Assembly (NCBI RefSeq): GCF_016863195.1
Contig: NZ_BOOK01000041.1
Location: 60,362-124,361 of the forward strand
Length of the DNA stretch: 64,000 nt
Direction of reading: 5' to 3'
Source: Paraplanobispora takensis
GTDB lineage: Bacteria > Actinomycetota > Actinomycetes > Streptosporangiales > Streptosporangiaceae
In this document: positions 1-6,904 of the stretch, piece by piece
How positions within the stretch are numbered: position 1 is the first letter of the stretch
Layout of the letters: each line of letters begins with the position of its first letter
The notes under the pieces: model-generated
What the model was told of the DNA's origin: nothing
The model's database searches: none
What the model saw: only the letters and a program-made list of their open reading frames with translations
Program-made: the position numbers and the translations under genes

Positions 1-86
1 GGGGGTGGCCCGCTACAGGCTCCTCTGGGACCGGCGTCAGCCGGGGTGGCCCGCAACGGGTCCGCCCGTGACCGCCACCGGCCTCC

Positions 87-130
87 GCGGCCCCCGGAAC
101 CCCGCCTTCGGGCGGGGATCCGGGGGCCGC
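87..130. terminator. Strong GC hairpin before the thioesterase gene
   Basis: An 11-bp outer stem (87-97 with 120-130) encloses a second 6-bp stem with a TTCG tetraloop (101-116). There is no T-run. It lies 14 nt before the thioesterase start and probably ends transcription coming from a gene left of the window. Positions 1-86 hold nothing I can assign. Confidence 0.5.
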
Positions 131-143
131 TACGGTTTCCGGT

Positions 144-590
144 GTGCTCGGACAAACCAGCCTGGACGGCGTGAGCCGCGGTCATCGGCATGTCTTCCCC
201 AGGGCCGTCAGGTTCGCGGACATCGACTCACTGGGCCACGTCAACAACGTGCGCTACTTCGACTATCTCGAAGACGCCCGCCTGGCGATGTTCCACATCG
301 ACCCGCACCGGGAGGGACGGGACCCCTTCCGGGGGCTCGTCATCGCCCGGCATGAGATCGACTACCGCAGGCCCCTCACCTTCCGGCCGGACCCGGTCAG
401 GGTGGAGACCTGGGTGAGCGGGATCCGCCCGGTGCGCTTCACGCTCGACTACGAGATCCGCGACGATCACGAGGTCTTCGTCCGCGCCCGCTCGATCCTC
501 GTCGCCTACGACGTGGAGAAGTCCGCTCCCCGCCGGCTGAACGAGGACGAGCTCGCCTATCTGCGCAGGTTCGCCGTCGAGGCCGGATAG
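144..590 (+). CDS. Acyl-CoA thioesterase, 4HBT hotdog family
   Basis: A 148-residue protein of usual length for single-domain hotdog thioesterases. It is predicted to hydrolyse acyl-CoA thioesters in the cytoplasm; the acyl chain preferred cannot be read from the sequence. The family signature is near residues 24-43: an Asp in FADIDSLGHVNN followed by Tyr and the segment YFDYLEDAR, typical of the YbgC/FcbC-like 4HBT fold, where the Asp is the usual catalytic residue. The start is GTG at 144; there is no strong ribosome-binding site, and a hairpin ends 14 nt upstream. The next gene converges on it with only 8 bp between the stops, so it is probably monocistronic. Confidence 0.85.
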   Translation: MLGQTSLDGVSRGHRHVFPRAVRFADIDSLGHVNNVRYFDYLEDARLAMFHIDPHREGRDPFRGLVIARHEIDYRRPLTFRPDPVRVETWVSGIRPVRFTLDYEIRDDHEVFVRARSILVAYDVEKSAPRRLNEDELAYLRRFAVEAG

Positions 591-598
591 ACGCCCCG

Positions 599-2128
599 CT
601 ACGGCGTGCGGAGCCAGACGGCGGTGTCCGGAGGCAGGACGCCGTCGTCCACGGGGGCGCTGGAGATCAGGACCTCTTCGTACGGCGGGAGCCGTACCGG
701 ATCGGTGCCGCAGTTGACGGCGCAGGTCAGCGAGCCCCTGGTGAAGAAGAGGGCGTCCTCGGGGGAGTCCAGCCAGGTGATGCGGCCGGGAAGCGAGGCG
801 CGCAGCTCCCGGCGGATCCGTAGGGCCCGCCGGGAGAAGGCGAGCGTCGAGCCGGGGTCGGCGGACTGGCGCTCGGCGGTCAGCGCGGCCCATTCGAACG
901 GCTGCGGGAGCCAGGGGTCGACGCCGTCGGGGGAGAACCCGAACGGCTCGGTGATCCCCGACCAGGGCAGGGGGACCCGGCAGCCGTCCCGTCCGGGGAT
1001 CTTCCCGCCCGAGCGGGCGAAGATGGGATCCTGGCGGGCCTCCGGGGGAAGTTCCTTCACCTCGGGGAGACCGAGTTCCTCACCTTGATAGAGATAGGCC
1101 GACCCCGGCAGGGCGAGCATGGTCAGCAGCGCCGCCTTGGCGCGGGCCAGGCCGGTGGTGGAGTTGGCCAGCCCCTCGCCGTAGCGGGTCACGGGACGCA
1201 CCACGTCGTGGTTGGACAGCACCCACGTGGGGGCGGTCCCGGTGACCAGGGTGTCGTCGATGACGGTCTTGAAGGCGGTGGCCGACCAGGGCGCCTCCAG
1301 CCAGGCGAAGTTGAAGCTCTGGTGCAGCTCGTCGGGGCGCAGATAGAGGGCCAGGTCCTCGGCGGAGTCGGTCCACACCTCGCCGACGGCCATGCGCTCG
1401 CCGGGGTAGGAGTCGAGCACCTTGCGCCACTGCCGGTAGACCTCGTGGACCTCCGGGCGTCCCCATATGGGCGACTCGGCCTTGAACGCCTGCTTGCCCG
1501 GCGGGGTGTCGGGCAGCCCCTCGGCCTTGTACAGGCCCATCGCCACGTCGATCCTGAACCCGTCCACCCCCCGGTCCAGCCAGAACCTGAGCACGTCGAG
1601 GAACTCGGCGTGCACCTCGGGGTTGCGCCAGTTGAAGTCGGGCTGGGACGGGTCGAACAGGTGCAGGTACCACTGCCCGTCGGGCAGCCGGGTCCAGGCC
1701 GGGCCGCCGAAGACCGACTGCCAGTTGTTCGGCGGCCGGGTCCCGCCCTCCCGGAACAGATAGCGCTCGCGCCCCTCGCCGCGCAGGGCGGCCTGGAACC
1801 ACGGGTGCGCGGAGGAGCTGTGGTTGGGCACGATGTCCACGATCACCCGCAGCCCGAGCGCGTGCGCGTCGGCCACCATCGCGTCGAAGTCGGTCAGGGT
1901 GCCGAAGAGCGGGTCGACGTCCCGGTAGTCGGCCACGTCGTAGCCGCCGTCCGCCATGGGCGAGCGGTAGAAGGGCGCCAGCCAGATCGCGTCGACTCCG
2001 AGCTCGGCGAGGTACGGCAGGCGCTGCCGGACGCCGGCCAGGTCGCCGACGCCGTCTCCCGAGGCGTCGGCGAAGCTGCGGACGTAGATCTCGTAGACGA
2101 CGGCCTCACGCCACCAGGGGGCTTCCAT
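599..2128 (-). CDS. Alpha-glucosidase, glycoside hydrolase family 13
   Basis: A 509-residue cytoplasmic GH13 enzyme without signal peptide, expected to release glucose from alpha-glucosides such as maltose or short maltodextrins. The (beta/alpha)8 barrel motifs are in order: region I DIVPNHSS near residue 98, nucleophile Asp194 in GFRIDVAMG, acid/base Glu250 in VGEVW and the transition-state Asp308 in LSNHDVVR. The N-terminus ([15 protein letters not shown]) is that of actinobacterial alpha-glucosidases rather than secreted amylases. It lies 30 bp downstream of glbO on the same strand and is probably co-transcribed, an association with no obvious metabolic logic. Trehalose synthase or oligo-1,6-glucosidase activity cannot be excluded within GH13. 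Confidence 0.88.
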   Translation of the reverse strand: MEAPWWREAVVYEIYVRSFADASGDGVGDLAGVRQRLPYLAELGVDAIWLAPFYRSPMADGGYDVADYRDVDPLFGTLTDFDAMVADAHALGLRVIVDIVPNHSSSAHPWFQAALRGEGRERYLFREGGTRPPNNWQSVFGGPAWTRLPDGQWYLHLFDPSQPDFNWRNPEVHAEFLDVLRFWLDRGVDGFRIDVAMGLYKAEGLPDTPPGKQAFKAESPIWGRPEVHEVYRQWRKVLDSYPGERMAVGEVWTDSAEDLALYLRPDELHQSFNFAWLEAPWSATAFKTVIDDTLVTGTAPTWVLSNHDVVRPVTRYGEGLANSTTGLARAKAALLTMLALPGSAYLYQGEELGLPEVKELPPEARQDPIFARSGGKIPGRDGCRVPLPWSGITEPFGFSPDGVDPWLPQPFEWAALTAERQSADPGSTLAFSRRALRIRRELRASLPGRITWLDSPEDALFFTRGSLTCAVNCGTDPVRLPPYEEVLISSAPVDDGVLPPDTAVWLRTP

Positions 2129-2158
2129 GTGTGATGAGTTGCCCCCGCCGGGTGAGGT

Positions 2159-2557
2159 TTATGCGTCGGGGGCGTTCACCATGCTGTGCGCGGCGTAGAC
2201 GAGATAGTCCCACAGGCGCTTGTCCAGCTCGGCGGGGAGCTCCAGCGAGTCCACGGCGTCGCGCATGTGCTTGAGCCAGGCGTCGCGCTCGGCGCCGCCG
2301 ATGACGAACGGGTTGTGCCGCATCCGCAGCCGGGGGTGGCCGCGCTGCTGGCTGTAGGTGCCGGGCCCGCCCCAGTACTGGATCAGGAACATGCGCAGCC
2401 GTTCCTCGGCTCCGGCGAGGTCCTCCTGGGGGTAGAGCGGCCACAGCAGCGGGTCTTCGACGACGCCCTCGTAGAAGCGGTGGACGAGACGGCGGAAGAT
2501 CTCCTCCCCGCCGACGGCCTCGTAGAAGGACTGGGATTCCTCGGTGCTACCTGACAC
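2159..2557 (-). CDS. glbO: Group II truncated haemoglobin (trHbO)
   Basis: A 132-residue globin close in length and sequence to mycobacterial GlbO. The stretches [13 protein letters not shown] and [10 protein letters not shown] and the segment [10 protein letters not shown] are the trHbO signature. His81 is the expected proximal haem ligand (F8), Tyr42 the CD1 tyrosine and Trp94 the G8 tryptophan that shapes the distal pocket. Family knowledge points to O2 binding and possible peroxide or NO chemistry in the cytoplasm or at the membrane. The start is GTG at 2557 with a weak ribosome-binding site. The alpha-glucosidase follows 30 bp downstream on the same strand. Confidence 0.93.
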   Translation of the reverse strand: MSGSTEESQSFYEAVGGEEIFRRLVHRFYEGVVEDPLLWPLYPQEDLAGAEERLRMFLIQYWGGPGTYSQQRGHPRLRMRHNPFVIGGAERDAWLKHMRDAVDSLELPAELDKRLWDYLVYAAHSMVNAPDA

Positions 2558-2610
2558 ATTTCCAGCCTAAGGGGTGTCCGGGATGAGCCGTCCGCCGCCG
2601 GGGGGAAGGA

Positions 2611-2632
2611 CCGCCTCCGGCGGGGGAGGCGG
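2611..2632 (-). terminator. Terminator hairpin of the MscS gene
   Basis: CCGCCTCC (2611-2618) pairs with GGAGGCGG (2625-2632) around a 6-nt loop, five bases past the stop codon of the mechanosensitive channel gene. It separates that gene from the glbO transcript 75 bp further on. Confidence 0.5.
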
Positions 2633-2637
2633 AGGCG

Positions 2638-3651
2638 TCAGCCGGCGATCGTGATCGCCTCGCGGTCGAGGGCGGCCTTGACGCGGAGGCGGAGTTCGCG
2701 GGCGACCTCGGCCTGGTGGGACGGGATGGTCTTGGCGCTGATCCGGAAGACCACGGCCGTGTCGGAGATCTGCTCGATCCCCCAGACCTGCGGCTCCTCG
2801 ACGATGACGATGTCGCGGAAGGCCGAGTCCTCCCAGATCTCCTCGGCGACCCGCTGCAGGAGCTCGCGGACCGCGGGGACGTCGGCGGTGTAGGCGACCG
2901 GGACGTCCACGGTGGCGCGGGACCAGCCCTGCGACTCGTTGCCAACGCGGGTGATGGTGCCGTTGCGCACGTACCAGACCCGGCCGTCGGCGTCGCGCAG
3001 GCGGGTGATGCGCAGGGTTACGGCCTCGACGGTGCCGACGGCGGCACCGGCGTCGATCACGTCGCCCACGCCGTACTGGTCCTCCAGGAGCATGAACATG
3101 CCGGCGATGAAGTCCTTGACGAGCTCCTGGGCGCCGAAGCCGATGGCCACGCCCACGATTCCGATGCTGGTCAGCAGCGGGGCGATCGGGATGGAAAGGC
3201 GGTCCAGGACGGTCAGGCCGGCGGTGCCGAGGATGAGGATCGAGGCCAGGGGGCGCAGCACCGAACCGATGGTCTCCGCACGCTGCCTGCGCCGCTCGGC
3301 TGCGACGGCGTCCAGTCCTTCGGGCTGCACCGTCTGCCGTCCTCGCAGGCGCCCGGCCAGCCCGCCGCCGGTGCCCGAGGAGGCCCGCCGTACCACCTGG
3401 GTGATCAGGCGGTGGGCCACCTTCCGCAGGATCAGGGCGACGACCACGATGAGTACGACGGCCAGGACGCCCGCGGCCAGAGGGGCCCACTTGGCGGGCA
3501 GGACTGCTTCCATGATGGTGCAGATTATGGTGCCATCACCGCTGTTCGTGCCGCACTCGCTGGTCAAGCTCGCTTCCATCTGACCCAGGTCGAAATTCGG
3601 GAGCGGACTTGGGCTGGGCTTGGGAGTAGGGCTGGGGGACAGCAGGAACAC
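2638..3651 (-). CDS. Small-conductance mechanosensitive channel, MscS family
   Basis: A 337-residue membrane protein. Residues 1-50 are Pro/Ser-rich and probably extracytoplasmic. Hydrophobic helices lie near residues 56-78, 130-150 and 155-180. The last contains the Gly/Ala-rich pore helix typical of MscS TM3 (GIVGVAIGFGAQELVKDFIAG), followed by the beta domain (QYGVGDVIDAG, GTVEAVTLRITRLRDADG) and an alpha/beta C-terminal domain. The family forms heptameric tension-gated pores that release solutes on osmotic downshock. The GTG start at 3651 is preceded by GGGAGGG about 9 nt away. The gene has its own terminator and a long dyad 26-76 bp upstream that may control it. Confidence 0.9.
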   Translation of the reverse strand: MFLLSPSPTPKPSPSPLPNFDLGQMEASLTSECGTNSGDGTIICTIMEAVLPAKWAPLAAGVLAVVLIVVVALILRKVAHRLITQVVRRASSGTGGGLAGRLRGRQTVQPEGLDAVAAERRRQRAETIGSVLRPLASILILGTAGLTVLDRLSIPIAPLLTSIGIVGVAIGFGAQELVKDFIAGMFMLLEDQYGVGDVIDAGAAVGTVEAVTLRITRLRDADGRVWYVRNGTITRVGNESQGWSRATVDVPVAYTADVPAVRELLQRVAEEIWEDSAFRDIVIVEEPQVWGIEQISDTAVVFRISAKTIPSHQAEVARELRLRVKAALDREAITIAG

Positions 3652-3676
3652 GGAGAGGATCCCTCCCGGATCGGAT

Positions 3677-3727
3677 CGGTCGGCAAATATGGGGTCAAGT
3701 CATCGACCGTACCCATATTGCCGACCG
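3677..3727. repeat. Long near-perfect inverted repeat upstream of mscS
   Basis: The arms CGGTCGGCAAATATGGG (3677-3693) and CCCATATTGCCGACCG (3712-3727) match apart from one inserted A and flank 18 nt. The AT-containing core inside GC-rich DNA looks like an operator or a structured leader. It sits 26 bp before the mscS start on the opposite strand. Between 3728 and 3920 I see nothing else. Confidence 0.5.
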
Positions 3728-3920
3728 AACCGGCCGCCGTCACATCACGCCGGGGAAGACGGGGACATCGGGACTCGGGGCCGCGGGGGGCGAGTCCTGA
3801 CGCTCCGGTGACGTACGGCTCGGACGGGGCACGCACCCGGAAGCGTGTCCCGTGCCGTTTCCGTGGGGGGATCCCCCCGATCACCGCCCGGACGAGCCCG
3901 GGTGGTGGCTTCGGTTTCGA

Positions 3921-3975
3921 AGCCGGCGGGGTGCCCAGCGTCCGGGGACGCTCCGCACCGGTCACCCCGCCGGCT
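3921..3975 (-). terminator. Nested hairpin after the 95-residue gene
   Basis: A perfect 13-bp stem (3921-3933 with 3963-3975) encloses a 7-bp hairpin (3937-3952). It lies 66 bp downstream of the stop of the minus-strand gene at 4041-4328 and is its probable terminator. No T-run is visible. Confidence 0.45.
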
Positions 3976-4040
3976 CCGTCGAGCCGCGGTGGTGGCGACG
4001 AGCCGGGACGGCTGCGCTCCGTCCGGGATCGTCGCCGTCA

Positions 4041-4328
4041 TCATTCGCCCACCGCGGCGAGTACGCGTGCGACCTTGGTCGCGGCACCGGCGGGGTCCTC
4101 CGCCGTGTGCATCTTCTCGCCCCAGGACCACCAGTAGTACCAGTCCGGGTGGCTGGGAGCGGAGGCCTGTGCTCGGCAGGTGACGTTCTCCGCCAGACTG
4201 GTCGCGTTCGGGTTGATCACACGGACGAAGACGCGGCCCGAATGGGTCCGCACCACCCGGGCGTGCAACCCGCGAGCGTCCAGTTCTGACACCAACCGCT
4301 CCAGGTGCCCGAAGTCGTCTCCCTGCAC
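4041..4328 (-). CDS. Small conserved-type protein of unknown function
   Basis: A 95-residue soluble protein that I do not recognise. Residues 1-42 look like a small alpha/beta unit (LERLVSELDARGLHARVVR then SGRVFVRVINP). The middle is aromatic (HPDWYYWWSWGE, about residues 60-71) and the C-terminus forms a helix ending in VLAAVGE. It has no signal peptide or membrane segment. A strong ribosome-binding site, AAAAGGAGG (4337-4345), precedes the GTG start at 4328, so translation is well supported. It is divergent from the XRE-like regulator at 4670, and a 12-bp palindrome lies between them. Proteins of this type often accompany XRE regulators in actinomycetes, but no function can be stated. Confidence 0.75.
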   Translation of the reverse strand: MQGDDFGHLERLVSELDARGLHARVVRTHSGRVFVRVINPNATSLAENVTCRAQASAPSHPDWYYWWSWGEKMHTAEDPAGAATKVARVLAAVGE

Positions 4329-4359
4329 CTCGTTCGCCTCCTTTTAGGTCCCCTATCGC

Positions 4360-4371
4360 ACCGAATTCGGT
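4360..4371. promoter_or_regulatory. 12-bp perfect palindrome in a divergent intergenic region
   Basis: ACCGAATTCGGT lies 31 bp upstream of the 95-residue gene and about 300 bp upstream of the regulator gene. It is a candidate operator. The rest of 4372-4669 is a leader or promoter region that includes the AT-richer stretch GGTTGAAAGAAACAG near 4478. Confidence 0.3.
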
Positions 4372-4669
4372 TCTGGTGACCGGGTCGATTCAATGCTGGT
4401 GGGCCCAAGATGACTCACCCCGGCCCGGGGGTCAATGTCACGGATGACGAGGTCAGGGTGGGCGTTCTCCCAAGTAGGTTGAAAGAAACAGTCCGGGGGG
4501 AGACGATCCTTAGCCAAGGGCTGTATTGGCTGGTTCCGGATGAGTCAAAGGTGGTCCATCATTCTGGGTAGGCGCAGTGCGACACCTGAATCACACTGAG
4601 TCAGCGGGAGAGGACCGGTCGGGACATAGTGTGCCAGCCCGCCCAGCTGGCCACGAGAGAGGGGCCGGT

Positions 4670-6238
4670 ATGTCCGGCAGGCAGCACAGAGAGACAGGGT
4701 TGGCGCGGCAGATCCGGGCGCGAGGCCTGGCCGCGGGACGCTCTTCGGCTCAGATCGCCGAGGAGATCCACGAGAAGTGTGGAGCGCAGTTCGGGACCAC
4801 GCGGATCAAGGGACATCGTCTCGCGCACGGCATCGCTCTCGCGGACGTGATCGAACAGGTCAGGGCGCTGTTCGAGCGCGACGCGAAGCCGGCGCCGGGC
4901 ATCGGGGAGACCCTTCTGTCCGCGTACGAGAGCGGGCTGAAGCGACCCGGCCCCGAATACCTCCACTATCTGTGCACCGTCTACCGGGTTGAACCGGTCG
5001 CCCTTGGATACGAGGGTCCGTGCATCTGCGGTCATGGCCACAAGATGCCCGGTGTCGTCCGAGGCGATCTCCAGGAGGGAAGACCCGACACTTCCCCCGG
5101 GCCGCGTGAGCTGTGGATTCAGCAGATCGACAGCAACTCCTCTGCGGCCGGGGGCGAGGAGGACGAGAACGTGCTACGGAGAACGCTTTTGGGGCTCTTG
5201 GCCGGCAGCACCGTCGCGTTGGACGGACAGGTGCTCGGCTCTGTGGAGAGCATAAGAAGGAGGATGGACGACACCTTGGTGTCGGCGACCGTCTCCCCCG
5301 CCATGCTCGACCAGTGGGAGGAGGCCACGGTCGGATTCGGCCGCCAATACATGAACACCCCGCCGCTCCGGCTGCTGTGCGACGTTCTGCTGGAGTTCAG
5401 CGCCGTGCGCAAGGCGATGGAGCGGCGTCAGCCCGTCGACCTGCAGGAACGGCTGTGCAGGATGGCCGCCCAGCTGGCCGGTCTCAGCGGCATGATCATG
5501 ATCAACCTCGGTGACCACCGCATGGCCAGGTCCTTCTTCAGGACCGGCAGGACGGCGGCCGACGAGACGGGCGACCGCGCCCTGCGCGCCTGGGTCACGG
5601 CCAGGGAGGCCCTGGTCCCGCTCTACTACGGCGACCCGCGCGAGGCGCTCAACCTGGCCAAGAAGAGCCGCGACATGGCGGGTCAGACGCCCTGCGCCGC
5701 CCAGGCGATGGCGCCGGTCGTCGAGGCCAGGGCGCTGGCGATGCTGTCGGGCGCGGGCAAGAAGGACGTCGTCGACCAGGCCAAACGGGCGCTGTCCCGG
5801 GCGCGGGCGGCCTTCTCCCAGATGCCCGCCGTCGACCAGGACGACGCGGCGTTCGGCTACACCGAGCGCCAGCTCTACTTCCACCAGGGCGACGCCCTGG
5901 TCAGGCTGGGGCAGGCGATGGAGGCCGACCTCATCCTGGAGCAGGCGCTGACCAAGTACGGCCCGTCCGACTGGCTCGACCCCACGCTCATCAAGCTCGA
6001 CCGGGCCAAGTGCAAGGTGATCGAGGGTGACCTCCAGGAGGCCCTGCGGATCGCCCGGGTCACGGTCGAGGGGCTGGGTGAGGGGTGCAGGCCCGACATC
6101 CTCATGCAGCGCGCCTACGAGGTGGCCAAGGCGGTCGAGAACAAGGACCCCGACCATCCGGGGCTCAGGGCCTATCTGGATACGCTGCACGCCGCCCCGG
6201 TGACCGAGGCGGCCATGCCGAGGGGTGTCGATGTATGA
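4670..6238 (+). CDS. XRE-like DNA-binding regulator with TPR-like C-terminal domain
   Basis: A 522-residue protein from the ATG at 4670, chosen because GAGAGAGGGG lies just upstream; an in-frame start at 4577 would add 31 residues of poor coding character. The N-terminal ~110 residues hold a helix-turn-helix-like region with the XRE recognition-type segment LLSAYESGLKRPGPEYL. A Cys/His cluster, CICGHGH, follows at about residues 118-124. The remainder is helical with TPR-like repeats, resembling large actinomycete XRE-TPR regulators of development and antibiotic production. The acetyltransferase gene overlaps its stop by ATGA, so the two are translationally coupled. DNA binding is inferred and the target is unknown. 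Confidence 0.75.
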   Translation: MSGRQHRETGLARQIRARGLAAGRSSAQIAEEIHEKCGAQFGTTRIKGHRLAHGIALADVIEQVRALFERDAKPAPGIGETLLSAYESGLKRPGPEYLHYLCTVYRVEPVALGYEGPCICGHGHKMPGVVRGDLQEGRPDTSPGPRELWIQQIDSNSSAAGGEEDENVLRRTLLGLLAGSTVALDGQVLGSVESIRRRMDDTLVSATVSPAMLDQWEEATVGFGRQYMNTPPLRLLCDVLLEFSAVRKAMERRQPVDLQERLCRMAAQLAGLSGMIMINLGDHRMARSFFRTGRTAADETGDRALRAWVTAREALVPLYYGDPREALNLAKKSRDMAGQTPCAAQAMAPVVEARALAMLSGAGKKDVVDQAKRALSRARAAFSQMPAVDQDDAAFGYTERQLYFHQGDALVRLGQAMEADLILEQALTKYGPSDWLDPTLIKLDRAKCKVIEGDLQEALRIARVTVEGLGEGCRPDILMQRAYEVAKAVENKDPDHPGLRAYLDTLHAAPVTEAAMPRGVDV

Positions 6239-6732
6239 GCCATCTGGGGATCAGGCGATACCGCTGGTCTGACCTCGAAGCCGTCTGGGCGCTGCATCAG
6301 ATCTGCCTCGCCCAGGTCGGGCTCCAGCCGGGTGACGGTGTCTGGTACGACGACGACTTCCCCCGCATCCACGAGGTCTACCTCGCCGATCGGGGGGAGT
6401 TCCTCGTGGGGGAGATCCCCGGCGGCCGCGTGGTGGCGATGGGCGGCCTCAGGCGGATCGACGACACGACCGCGGAGATGTGCAGGATGCGGGTGCATCC
6501 GGAGTTCCAGCGACGCGGGTACGGCGCGCGGATGGTCTCGGCGCTCGAGATCCGCGCGATCGCGCTGGGCTACTCACGCCTGCGGGGGGACACCACGCTG
6601 AACCAGCCGGCCGCGATCGAGCTTTACCGCAAGTACGGCTGGCACGAGGTCCGCCGCGAAGAACGCGGTGGATGTGTCGTGGTATACGGGGAAAAAGATC
6701 TACTTGGGGCCATGTCCCCTTTGCCCAAATAG
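6235..6732 (+). CDS. GNAT family N-acetyltransferase
   Basis: A 165-residue single-domain GNAT protein expected to transfer acetyl from acetyl-CoA to an amine; the substrate is unknown. The acetyl-CoA pyrophosphate-binding motif A is clear (MRVHPEFQRRGYGARMVSALE, with R/QxxGxG at about residues 98-104). It is followed by the motif B region NQPAAIELYRKYGW, which is diagnostic for the fold. The ATG overlaps the regulator stop codon by four bases, so expression follows that gene. It might modify the regulator or a linked metabolite, but that is only suggested by the coupling. A 97-bp AT-richer gap follows. Confidence 0.85.
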   Translation: MSHLGIRRYRWSDLEAVWALHQICLAQVGLQPGDGVWYDDDFPRIHEVYLADRGEFLVGEIPGGRVVAMGGLRRIDDTTAEMCRMRVHPEFQRRGYGARMVSALEIRAIALGYSRLRGDTTLNQPAAIELYRKYGWHEVRREERGGCVVVYGEKDLLGAMSPLPK

Positions 6733-6829
6733 TAGCGAATTCAAAACTGTTCCATTATCGGGCATTGCGATTCGGTGAAATAGCACAATACTTGTTCTTC
6801 GTACCCGTAGCTCATTCTCAGGGGACACG
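6733..6829 (+). promoter_or_regulatory. AT-rich leader and probable promoter of the peptide/TPR operon
   Basis: This interval is markedly AT-richer than its neighbours (runs such as ATTCAAAACTG and GTGAAATAGCACAATACTTG). A possible -35 TTGCGA (6765-6770) is followed 17 nt later by an imperfect ATACTT. AGGGGA (6820-6825) is the ribosome-binding site of the short ORF at 6830. Confidence 0.35.
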
Positions 6830-6904
6830 ATGAAGAAGATCATTGTCCGTAAGCCCGGAACCACCAGGCTGAGTGGTGCTTCGAGCGTCATCCACAAGGG
6901 GTGA
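6830..6904 (+). CDS. 24-residue basic peptide, possible ribosomal peptide precursor
   Basis: The ATG at 6830 starts a 24-codon frame: MKKIIVRKPGTT then RLSGASSVIHKG and TGA. It has a good ribosome-binding site (AGGGGA, 5 nt spacing) and an AT-rich promoter-like region upstream. Its stop overlaps the GTG start of the TPR protein (GTGA, 6901-6904), the classic sign of translational coupling. The N-terminus is basic (KK..VRK) and the C-terminal half is rich in Ser, Thr and Gly, as in some leader-core peptides. It could be a RiPP-like precursor, a signal peptide partner of the TPR protein, or only a translational leader. No recognised modifying enzyme lies next to it. Assignment as a gene rests on ribosome-binding site, coupling and position. 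Confidence 0.55.
   Translation: MKKIIVRKPGTTRLSGASSVIHKG

Noticed and set aside
5..355. 116-codon frame at the left edge
   Set aside because: It runs through a terminator-like hairpin and overlaps the thioesterase in another frame; low-complexity Arg/Gly/Pro content.
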